A stretch of 27,162 nucleotides of DNA from a virus (IMGVR_UViG_3300032011_004328:1-27162), one strand, 5' to 3'. Shown: positions 17,526-24,785, counted from the first letter of the stretch. Notes: generated from the letters alone by a model not told the origin. Translations and numbers: made by a program.

Positions 17526-18218
17526 TTACAATAACATAAATTCTAAAGTACCATTCGTTGCCGATGGCGGGCCTGTAACATACGCTATCCCAGGATGGTT
17601 TTCTGTTGCCTGCTTAGAAGTAAGCTTTCCATCTAAACCAACATATAAATTCGCATTTAATGGATAAATTTGAGTTGTATCAAACTGATCTACCGCATAA
17701 ATTCCTCTTTGATAATGAACAGTAACTCTTCCGCTTCCAATCGTTGAATCATCACCAGGCTTCGTTGCCACCCTGTATATATAATTCACAACTACTTTAA
17801 AGCTATCATTTATGCCATCATCATCAGAGTCATAATTTAGCTCCGCACCAGCAGGTATGGTTATCACGCCATTAACAGAGTTTAAAACTACAGAAACTGT
17901 TGATGTAAAACTATCCTCGATAATAGACGGAAACTCAAGAATTTGCGTAACATCAGCAAGATTTACTAGATTCCCATTATCATCAGTTCCTGACACACCA
18001 GCATCAACAAGCACGATCTCATCCACTTGTGCGGCAGTAAATGCGGTGGTTCTCACATCATCTATAATTCCCAAAGGAGCAGTTCCGTCACTAACTCCTG
18101 CAACTATATCATTTCCTATTAGCTTTAATTGAGCAAAAATTCCAGCTTCAAACTCCGCAGTAGGGTCAACAGAGAGGCTCATTGGGAGCGCATTACCAGT
18201 GTGTATTACCTTTAGCAA
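17526..18218 (-). CDS. Cement/decoration-like capsid protein, TTG start
   Basis: The 230-aa protein starts at TTG (18216-18218), supported by AGGAG six bases upstream. It is beta-rich. The N-terminal part has the layout seen in small phage cement or decoration domains: a short strand, EFEAGIFAQLKLIGNDIV, then SDGTAPLGIIDDV. Residues 130-138 read DSDDDGIND, a DxDxDGxxD loop typical of calcium sites in thrombospondin-3 and dockerin repeats. The C-terminus (ENHPGIAYVTGPP, GTLEFMLL) looks like a terminal beta strand. Its position between scaffold and capsid genes and the strong hairpin before it suit an abundant head surface protein. This role is inferred from family resemblance seen by eye. A tail or baseplate component is less likely. 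Confidence 0.8.
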   Translation of the reverse strand: MLKVIHTGNALPMSLSVDPTAEFEAGIFAQLKLIGNDIVAGVSDGTAPLGIIDDVRTTAFTAAQVDEIVLVDAGVSGTDDNGNLVNLADVTQILEFPSIIEDSFTSTVSVVLNSVNGVITIPAGAELNYDSDDDGINDSFKVVVNYIYRVATKPGDDSTIGSGRVTVHYQRGIYAVDQFDTTQIYPLNANLYVGLDGKLTSKQATENHPGIAYVTGPPSATNGTLEFMLL

Positions 18219-18224
18219 ATCCTT

Positions 18225-18229
18225 CTCCT
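18225..18229 (-). promoter_or_regulatory. Ribosome binding site that fixes a TTG start
   Basis: AGGAG on the minus strand lies six bases before TTG at 18218 of the cement-like gene. The next in-frame Met is residue 13 and has no such site. Confidence 0.7.
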
Positions 18230-18244
18230 TTGCTCAAACAGACC

Positions 18245-18278
18245 GTTAAGCTTGGCAGAAAATTCTGCCAAGCTTAAC
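18245..18278 (-). other. Perfect 16-base inverted repeat between two structural genes
   Basis: GTTAAGCTTGGCAGAA is followed after two bases by its exact reverse complement, giving a stem of about 14-16 pairs with a small A/T loop. In the transcribed direction the bases after the stem are GGTCTGTTTGAGC, which is not a T-run, so it is not a standard terminator. It begins 12 bases past the end of the 204-aa gene and ends about 26 bases before the TTG of the cement-like gene. It could protect an mRNA end, be an RNase cleavage site, or act as a leaky stop. Confidence 0.85.
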
Positions 18279-18289
18279 ATATAAAGACC

Positions 18290-18904
18290 TTAGGCCTTTA
18301 AAATCTTGTCTATAGTAGCGGAAACCAAGTCAGAAGCGAAGAATTTCTTTTCACTATTGAGATTGAATGCAATCTTTTCTAGCTCAGAGGCCACAACGAC
18401 CTTTTTCCTCGCTTCCTGCATGGCGTCTTTTCTAATGCCAAGAGCAGTAGACTCAACTACATCAGCAGCAAAGTCTTCACCCTTGCCTCTTAGGCTATTA
18501 GCAATTTTACCAAGGCCACGCAAAATCTTCACTGTTTTTTTATCCGCAGAAATGCTAATCTTGCTCTCTCTAACTCTATCTGCCTTATTATTTGCTTCAA
18601 GCGAACGCTTCTTTTTCTCATAAGCGTTTGCTGTAATGTTCTGCAAAATCTTTTCTTCGTCAGATGTGTCATCTGAACTGAAATCTTCTATCTTATTCTC
18701 TAAGTCACTTACGCTTCTATTTGGCTCATCTTTATTGTTAATAATAAAGTCGCCAGCAGTTGAGTTTAAGATATTATCATCAGGATCATCTAAAGATGCA
18801 GTTTTTTTGACATGCGCCCCAAGGTTCTCTTGGGACGCATTTTCATTGACAAGTCTAAGAAACTCTGCAGCTAAATTATCACCAGAATATCTATTACCTA
18901 TCAT
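18290..18904 (-). CDS. Helical head-associated protein with leader and duplicated two-helix module
   Basis: The 204-aa product starts at ATG with a purine-rich AAGGGGG site upstream, nine bases after the protease/scaffold stop. Residues 1-40 form a leader with helix NLAAEFLRLV followed by HVKKTASLDD, matching leaders of the giant and 1010-aa proteins. Residues about 40-115 are polar, acidic then basic, and probably disordered. Residues 128-157 and 172-202 are two copies of one helical module (LGKIANSL ... DFAADVVESTALGI and LEKIAFNL ... FFASDLVSATIDKI). It is rich in Lys, Asp, Asn and Ser with no cysteine or tryptophan. Its place right behind the protease/scaffold, and its cleavable-looking leader, suggest an internal core protein of the head. 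No family is recognised. Confidence 0.85.
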   Translation of the reverse strand: MIGNRYSGDNLAAEFLRLVNENASQENLGAHVKKTASLDDPDDNILNSTAGDFIINNKDEPNRSVSDLENKIEDFSSDDTSDEEKILQNITANAYEKKKRSLEANNKADRVRESKISISADKKTVKILRGLGKIANSLRGKGEDFAADVVESTALGIRKDAMQEARKKVVVASELEKIAFNLNSEKKFFASDLVSATIDKILKA

Positions 18905-18913
18905 AAAGCCCCC

Positions 18914-21900
18914 TTAGTCCCACATTGAGACAAGAGCGTCTATTGTAGATGATGGTTGCAGCTGAGATGAATCCTCAACGCCAATGTTGATTCCGCCAAG
19001 ATCCGAAGCGACCTTTACCCTGCTAACCGACTTTGCATTTGCTATGCTACGCTTAAACGCCTCAAAAGCTCTGTTGTCAAACAGCATGATTTCATCAACC
19101 TGCCTGTCAAGAGCCGGCTTCGTACTTGCGATAAGACCCTTTCTTTGCATATCCATGCCAACATCATATGCCCTTCTGAGCTTAAGCTTGTAAGTCTCAC
19201 GATCATTTTCATCTGCCTTTTGATTCATTGTTTTTGCAAGCTCATCCTTAACATACGTGCTGGCAACAACGGCGACATCATCATCTGCTTCATTTGTAAC
19301 GACCGCATCATCTGCTTCATTTGTAACGACCGCATCATCCGCTTCATTTTCAACAGCAGCAGCATCTGCTTCATTTTCAACAGCAGCGTCATCTGCTTCA
19401 TTTTCAACAGCAGCGTCATCTACATACATAGCATCCATAGCCTTCTTAGCCAACGCCTCTCTATTGGCCCTTCTTTGAGACAAAGTCTTCTGCTCTGCGC
19501 TCTTAAGAAGGTTTTCTCTTCTCCTTCTTCGCATATCAACAGCCTCTGCAACAAGAGTGTTGACTCCACCATCTTCAACTTGCGTAGCAGGTGCCTCATC
19601 GTTTGCACCCTCACTTCTCACAACTTCTGCGTCAGCACTCTTCATAAGAGGAGCAAGGCTTCTTGCCATCTTAGTAAGAGCTCTTGATTCTCCACAAATA
19701 TGGTTTGAGTCTCTAATTGCGGCATATGCAAGGTTTCTAAGCTCAGAAGCTTGCGCTCTTGTTAAATTTGAAATATTTGCATATGTCTCATTTATCATTT
19801 TGAGCTCACCTGCAGAATCACGAAGCTCAGCAATGGCGGTCTTAACCTGCCTTGAGACATTACGAGCCAAAGAAACACCATCAAGCCCATCGCCCTCAAG
19901 CCCAGCGTCGGCATCATCCTCTAGGTCTATATTAATATTAACTTCTTCTTCTCCGCCCATATCTCCCAAAAGGCCCCTTAGGGTCTCTACCTCTTGCTCG
20001 ATGGCAAGAAGAGCATTCTCTGCGGCCTCTCTAGGATCTTCTTCCGCTTCCTCTGGAGCGGCCTCTTCCAGCATCTCTTCTGGAGCAGCTCCTAAATCTG
20101 CCGCCAATTCCTCCGGAGCAGCATCGCCCATCTCTGGAAGCTCAGGCATGGCTGGAAGCTCAGGCATCTCCTGCGCTGACTTAAGAAGTGCGCCAACATA
20201 TTCAAGCCCACTCTCTCTAATCTGGGCAACAACTTCTTTTGCATAATCCTGACTGTTTAGCCATTCCCAATTGCTATTGAGATCTGGTCCGAAAATTTTC
20301 CCTGCAGTCGTAGATATGACCTTGTCTTTTCCGGCGAAGACCTCAAATCTTGATCCTGCGCGGTCAACTGTTCCGTCTAAGCCCTTTCTATGACTGAGCT
20401 TTGTTCTTAGGCCGGGGCCCTTATATGCAGCACGCTGCACAAGCTTCTTCTTTTCCATATCTCCAGGAAAGGTTCCCTTGTCACCACCCATGTTTCCATC
20501 TTGATGCATCTGCTTGTCTTGATTTCTGTCATATGGCTCACTCTTATATGTATTTGGCTCAACGCCATCTGCGCCGCCCTGATGATAAGCCATCCTCCTA
20601 AGCCTTCTCTCTTCTAACTCAGCACGGCTGAGCTTCTCCTTAGTTTCCTTATCGCCAGGAACCATACCATCAGTGCCTCCAAGATTCCCATCTTGCTTCA
20701 TCTGCTTGTCCTGATTCTTGTCATATGGCTCACTCTTATATGTATTTGGCTCAACACCATCGGCGCCACCCTGGTGATAAGCTATCTTGCGGCGTTGTTC
20801 CGCACGCTTACGTAGTCTTGATTCATTCATGATATCCTCCATTAATGATTTAATTATTGTTTTAGACTCTTTTCCACTGGCACTGATAACGGGACCGCTA
20901 TCACGCATCACACCACCTGCGTCAAATTCACCTCTACCTTCCTCCCATCTAAGATCAGAAGGTGTAGATCGTCCTGCAAACATTGATGTGCCTCCGTCTG
21001 CGCCAGTAGGCAGAGCGGAACCTTCGGGAAGCAAACTTTCGCCACCCGCAGCAGTTTCAGGGTCCGTAAAGCTCTCGCCAAACGGGCCCTCAATATCTTC
21101 TTCGAGCACGGAGTCATCTCCGTCACTCGTAAATGCATCTATAATCTTTTTGAACGCATCATAAGCAGCAGTAGCCGCCTCACTTTCATCCCTTCTCTCA
21201 TTTGCTTGCTCATAAGTAAAGCCAAATGCGGCTCTCGTGTCATTAAGCGCTCTAGCAAACTCAGAGGCCTCGTCAGGAGTTGTACTTTCAGAGTATGCGT
21301 TTTTTACTAAATTATTTTCTTTTAAAAATCCAGCAACTATCTTTCTGCGTTGTGGTATCGAGCAGCCATCATCGGAGCATGCTGCCTTCATTATATTATT
21401 AAGATGCTCAGCTTGAGGCTCACTAAGTCTTGAGACCATAGAGTCAAAGTTATCTACCCCATAATTTATAAACTCGTTTCTATAGCTATTTAATGACGCT
21501 ATGCAGCTTAAAAGCCTAGCGCCCGGCTCCGCAGGCTGTACGACGAGACTATACTCTATCGGCTTCAAGCCCACATTTATTTCACCATAAGCGCTTCTGT
21601 TTGTAACATGGTCACAATATTCATCAAGAGTCGTGGCAACATTTGAACATTCCGTGCATATAGAGTTTTCAACGGCAGTCCCCATGGAACCGTACCTCAC
21701 AAGGCCCGTCTCAACCTTTCTTGCCAGATCTGGGTAATTAATTTTGTCAAGCGCACAAAGCCCAACCACCTGCTTGAGCTTGTCATCATAATAAGTATCT
21801 AAGATTATACCCCTTATGCCGTCAACAGAGCTGGACTCATGGTCCCTACATAGTGGCATGCCAATCCAATCAGCTGTCGCCTTCCTCAACTCTGCTTCTG

Positions 21901-22213
21901 GAAATATATCACCATTATTATTCTTATGCGGCTGAACATTCCCATGCCACTTCCAGTTTTTATCAAAATGCCCCCAGGCATCTTCTCCGCCAGAAAGCTT
22001 TTTTATTGTCCCAGAATCATCAATCAAAGAAGACTCTGCTGATTTTAAAAATATTATAGAAAAATATAAAAAGTCATCAGACTTTGGTGCTATACTTTTT
22101 ATTTTGGATGCAAACTTATTAAACCTTGCAATAATTTTCGGATCCGCAAGAATAGCAGACTCATCAATCTTTATGCTTCTGTCTATATGAGATTTAGCTC
22201 TTTTATTAATCAT
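18914..22213 (-). CDS. Prohead maturation protease fused to a scaffold-like region
   Basis: The 1099-aa product most likely processes the prohead and forms part of its inner scaffold. Residues about 85-235 resemble the herpesvirus/HK97/T4-type prohead protease fold: NNNGDIFPEAEL, then PLCRDHESS with candidate catalytic His125, then RYGSMGTAVE with candidate Ser176, about 50 residues later as usual for the fold. After the serine comes a Cys cluster (C186, C189, C200, H202) that may bind zinc. The remaining 850 residues are acidic and helical with low-complexity Glu/Ala stretches, two 36-residue repeats (478-513, 542-577) and five 9-residue acidic repeats (932-976), all scaffold-like. Residues 29-59 match a helical module seen in neighbours. 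Five K[ST]A sites (K57, K678, K791, K858, K904) could be self-cleavage sites. No strong ribosome binding site is visible. The third catalytic residue is not assigned. Fusion of protease and scaffold in one chain is known from herpesviruses and some phages. Confidence 0.8.
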   Translation of the reverse strand: MINKRAKSHIDRSIKIDESAILADPKIIARFNKFASKIKSIAPKSDDFLYFSIIFLKSAESSLIDDSGTIKKLSGGEDAWGHFDKNWKWHGNVQPHKNNNGDIFPEAELRKATADWIGMPLCRDHESSSVDGIRGIILDTYYDDKLKQVVGLCALDKINYPDLARKVETGLVRYGSMGTAVENSICTECSNVATTLDEYCDHVTNRSAYGEINVGLKPIEYSLVVQPAEPGARLLSCIASLNSYRNEFINYGVDNFDSMVSRLSEPQAEHLNNIMKAACSDDGCSIPQRRKIVAGFLKENNLVKNAYSESTTPDEASEFARALNDTRAAFGFTYEQANERRDESEAATAAYDAFKKIIDAFTSDGDDSVLEEDIEGPFGESFTDPETAAGGESLLPEGSALPTGADGGTSMFAGRSTPSDLRWEEGRGEFDAGGVMRDSGPVISASGKESKTIIKSLMEDIMNESRLRKRAEQRRKIAYHQGGADGVEPNTYKSEPYDKNQDKQMKQDGNLGGTDGMVPGDKETKEKLSRAELEERRLRRMAYHQGGADGVEPNTYKSEPYDRNQDKQMHQDGNMGGDKGTFPGDMEKKKLVQRAAYKGPGLRTKLSHRKGLDGTVDRAGSRFEVFAGKDKVISTTAGKIFGPDLNSNWEWLNSQDYAKEVVAQIRESGLEYVGALLKSAQEMPELPAMPELPEMGDAAPEELAADLGAAPEEMLEEAAPEEAEEDPREAAENALLAIEQEVETLRGLLGDMGGEEEVNINIDLEDDADAGLEGDGLDGVSLARNVSRQVKTAIAELRDSAGELKMINETYANISNLTRAQASELRNLAYAAIRDSNHICGESRALTKMARSLAPLMKSADAEVVRSEGANDEAPATQVEDGGVNTLVAEAVDMRRRRRENLLKSAEQKTLSQRRANREALAKKAMDAMYVDDAAVENEADDAAVENEADAAAVENEADDAVVTNEADDAVVTNEADDDVAVVASTYVKDELAKTMNQKADENDRETYKLKLRRAYDVGMDMQRKGLIASTKPALDRQVDEIMLFDNRAFEAFKRSIANAKSVSRVKVASDLGGINIGVEDSSQLQPSSTIDALVSMWD
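19286..19420 (-). repeat. Five tandem 27-base repeats encoding DDAAVENEA
   Basis: Three copies of DDAAVENEA-type units and two of DDAVVTNEA occupy residues 932-976 of the protease/scaffold. The two sub-types cluster separately, which suggests duplication after divergence. The stretch is highly acidic and predicted helical or disordered. Confidence 0.9.
20483..20590 (-). repeat. Second copy of a 36-residue direct repeat in the scaffold region
   Basis: Residues 542-577 (AYHQGGADGVEPNTYKSEPY onward to GNMGG) repeat residues 478-513 with only a few changes, at a period of 64 residues. The DNA is also nearly identical. A weaker similarity continues beyond (GMVPGD against GTFPGD), so the original unit was probably longer. 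Its function is unknown. Confidence 0.95.
20675..20782 (-). repeat. First copy of a 36-residue direct repeat in the scaffold region
   Basis: Residues 478-513 of the protease/scaffold (AYHQGGADGVEPNTYKSEPY onward to GNLGG). It is preceded, like the second copy, by a cluster of arginines and lysines (EQRRKI here, RRLRRM there). See the partner copy at 20483-20590. Confidence 0.95.
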
Positions 22214-22243
22214 TTATGCGAACCCATTAATTTGAAAATATTA

Positions 22244-22271
22244 TTTATTTTACTTTAAAAGTCAAAATAAA
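22244..22271 (-). other. AT-rich inverted repeat before the protease/scaffold gene
   Basis: TTTATTTT and AAAATAAA flank an inner ACTTT/AAAGT pair with one bulged base, in the 70-base gap between the 56-aa gene and the protease/scaffold gene. It could be a weak RNA stem or part of an AT-rich promoter region. A near match to a late promoter (AATAAATA) overlaps the gap. With almost only A-T pairs it may be chance. Confidence 0.35.
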
Positions 22272-22283
22272 TTTAAATATTAG

Positions 22284-22454
22284 TTATTTTGAAGTTTTGT
22301 GTAATTTTTTAGACAAATCATACTTTTTTAATGCCTTAATGCGTCTATCATCAGATTCATCATCCATGTATATCACATCCTCTTCTTCGTCCAGATCTTC
22401 CTTGCTCTTTTTAACAACGACCTGTTTTGTTTTATCACCAAACTTTATAAACAT
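22284..22454 (-). CDS. Small 56-aa charged protein, unknown function
   Basis: A short frame starts at ATG 22452-22454, three bases after the stop of the 775-aa gene, with GGAG about six bases upstream and a TAA stop at 22284-22286. The product (MFIKFGDKTKQVVVKKSKED onward) has a basic N-terminal third, a very acidic middle (DLDEEEDV, MDDESDD) and a lysine-rich helix at the end (RRIKALKKYDLSKKL). Spacing, ribosome binding site and position between two genes support it as real. It is too small to classify; a small scaffold or assembly partner of the protease gene next to it is only a guess. Confidence 0.7.
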   Translation of the reverse strand: MFIKFGDKTKQVVVKKSKEDLDEEEDVIYMDDESDDRRIKALKKYDLSKKLHKTSK

Positions 22455-22457
22455 TTG

Positions 22458-24785
22458 TCACTCCGATAGTGGAACTATTCCCATTATATCATTATAAATA
22501 TAATTCTTCATTCTTGATAACGCTTCTTCGCAATCACTCATCGCACTTAATGATGCAGATGTATTTTCAGAAAGAATTGAGAAGAAATTTATATCATCAA
22601 ACTTATCAATTAAATCAAATACATTTTGTACATATTCAATATATATTTTAGTTGAAGACGCAACACTATCAATAATCTCAGTCGTAGTGGATACGTCTTT
22701 TATACCATCCATTGATTTTAAAACCCTAAGCACGGCCCTTAATGAGCCCTCTACTGATTTTTTTGTCTCAATTGATGATTGATTATACATCCCCTTCGTC
22801 TTCCTTATGAGATCTGAGTCGCCCTGTATCTTTTCATATTCGGATACATTATGTTCAAAATTATTTTTTACAGTTTCTAAGTAAGACAATATCTTGTCAA
22901 TATCAGAAACACACTCCTCGGCAACATTCTTTGTTCCCGTAGGAACCGCAATGCCTGCAGACTTTGAAATATAAAGAGTTGGGCTAATGCATCTATATTT
23001 TTGCTTAACTATATCCAAAATATCACCACTCCCACTTTCTTTATCTATATGCAAGACATCATAGTCTATATTCAAAGAAGTAAGCCCGTACTGATCTTCT
23101 ATTTTTTTAGCAATAACTTCACCAATAGCATCATCAAGATTTAGCCTCGTTACAAAGACGATCTTTTCTTTATAATTGTTTGACTTTTTTATTATTTGAG
23201 TAAAAAACTCATTATCATCATTAGATAAAATTCCATTATTTGAAATAAAATTATAAAAACTTTTCTTATATCCCTTTTCGATTTTATATCTTAAGCCTAT
23301 CGGGCTGGGTTCTAGAATTGACTCCACCCCTACCTCCACAAACCCTTCCCCATTATCTCTCGAGTAAAGCTTTATTGGATTAGACGAATCACCTATTCCT
23401 ATAGAGTCTAAATCGAATATAGATATATTGCGATCAAAACCTGGTGTGCCATATATATTAGATATCGGCCTACCCATAGAGCTTGTTTTTAGAATATTAT
23501 TATTTAAGCTTACTATTTTATTATTATAATAGCTATAGGATCCAAAATTATATGCAGAAGATATTTTTGCAAACATCTTTATGTTATTATCCACAGATGC
23601 CTCAAGCATGGAATCTGCGACCTTGTTTTTACCAGAGCCTATAGAGCCCATTTTTATATCAATATATTTTCCTTCATATATTCCGAGATGATTTGATACG
23701 CCACCAGGAACCTCTAGGACATTAGAGACATCAGAGCATCCAAACACAGCTACTGATCCGGGTTGAATATTCTTATACATTTTTTTAATTTTATTATCTT
23801 TATCAATAAACAATATGTCTATTGGGAATCTGACACTGCCCATATGATACATTACGTCAGTCGGCTTTTTATATTTAAATAAAAGACCAGAGCCATAATT
23901 TAGCTTACTGTAAGGCTGCAATCCATCCAACTTCTCTTTGTTTGTTGATGCAACATCGCAAGTAAAAGAAACCTTGTTATTTAAATAAAAATCAGGATTC
24001 CTTTTAAATCTGTCCAAACTATCCTGGCTGCTAAGCCTATATAGCTGGCCACCATACTCATGAGAATTTACGCCATTCTCTACCTTTTTCAAAGAAACTG
24101 GACATATATTATTTGAAAAATCTGAATATATCGTAACACAGGCTATTTTATCTAAATCATTCTTCTTTATTATAATTTCAGAAAAAATATTATCTTTGTT
24201 TTTCACAAACACATCTGATGTCTTTATGATGCTAAATCCTGCATTATTAATTGAAGATAATGCATGTTTTAATTTTTCATTATTTTTTAAATATATAGAG
24301 CCATATGATAACGGCCTCATTTGTGAATATATATTTTTAAAAAATAAATTATCATTTTTTGAAGAATAGTCAAAAACATGAAGAATATCAAACTTTTTAC
24401 CAAAGTTATAATATCTTAAATCTTTATTAGCTTTGTTATCAATATTAAAAATATCAAGACCCTTCTTTGATATCCCGCTCGTATTTCCGTTTATATTTAA
24501 AAGAGAAGACTTTTTATTTAAAATAGAAATAATTCTCGCAAGAAGCTCTCCTTCATTATCAACGCTATCTTGATCTTCAACATATGAGCTTAGACCGTCA
24601 CCATCTACATCAACAGGGCTCATTTTTCCTTCAGAGTATCCGTATATCTCGTACTCCGAGGACGCCTTTTCAGGGCTTAGCATATCATAATCATTAGAAT
24701 CTACGGTTACATCACCAAAGGTGTCTCCGTGATTATGGTCCTGGCTCCCAGTCCACGGCCAAGATTTTTTTACAATATCTCTCAT
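22458..24785 (-). CDS. Mosaic virion-module protein with degenerate YHS and DUF192 domains
   Basis: The 775-aa product starts at ATG with AGAGG upstream. Residues 59-70 form a 12-residue EF-hand-type loop (DVDGDGLSSYVE). Residues about 110-208 (FDILHVFDYSS, then MRPLSYGSIYL, NNAGFSIIKTSDVF) look like the second half of a class I methyltransferase-type Rossmann fold, but no SAM-binding glycine motif is seen. Residues 228-268 match the YHS domain layout (CPV, HEYGGQLYRL, then DSLDRFKRNPDFYL), yet the second cysteines usual in YHS are replaced by serine, so metal binding is doubtful. Residues about 298-377 match DUF192: GLLFKYKKP, SVRFPIDILFIDKDNKI, then VLEVPGG and HLGIYEGKYIDI. The C-terminal 220 residues are helical. 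Placed between portal and protease/scaffold, it is probably a virion or assembly protein. DUF192 is the firmest part; the methyltransferase reading is weak. The gene is AT-rich. Confidence 0.85.
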   Translation of the reverse strand: MRDIVKKSWPWTGSQDHNHGDTFGDVTVDSNDYDMLSPEKASSEYEIYGYSEGKMSPVDVDGDGLSSYVEDQDSVDNEGELLARIISILNKKSSLLNINGNTSGISKKGLDIFNIDNKANKDLRYYNFGKKFDILHVFDYSSKNDNLFFKNIYSQMRPLSYGSIYLKNNEKLKHALSSINNAGFSIIKTSDVFVKNKDNIFSEIIIKKNDLDKIACVTIYSDFSNNICPVSLKKVENGVNSHEYGGQLYRLSSQDSLDRFKRNPDFYLNNKVSFTCDVASTNKEKLDGLQPYSKLNYGSGLLFKYKKPTDVMYHMGSVRFPIDILFIDKDNKIKKMYKNIQPGSVAVFGCSDVSNVLEVPGGVSNHLGIYEGKYIDIKMGSIGSGKNKVADSMLEASVDNNIKMFAKISSAYNFGSYSYYNNKIVSLNNNILKTSSMGRPISNIYGTPGFDRNISIFDLDSIGIGDSSNPIKLYSRDNGEGFVEVGVESILEPSPIGLRYKIEKGYKKSFYNFISNNGILSNDDNEFFTQIIKKSNNYKEKIVFVTRLNLDDAIGEVIAKKIEDQYGLTSLNIDYDVLHIDKESGSGDILDIVKQKYRCISPTLYISKSAGIAVPTGTKNVAEECVSDIDKILSYLETVKNNFEHNVSEYEKIQGDSDLIRKTKGMYNQSSIETKKSVEGSLRAVLRVLKSMDGIKDVSTTTEIIDSVASSTKIYIEYVQNVFDLIDKFDDINFFSILSENTSASLSAMSDCEEALSRMKNYIYNDIMGIVPLSE

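Noticed and set aside
18245-18278. Rho-independent terminator
   Set aside because: The stem is strong but no T-run follows in the direction of transcription, so it is listed as an RNA structure instead.
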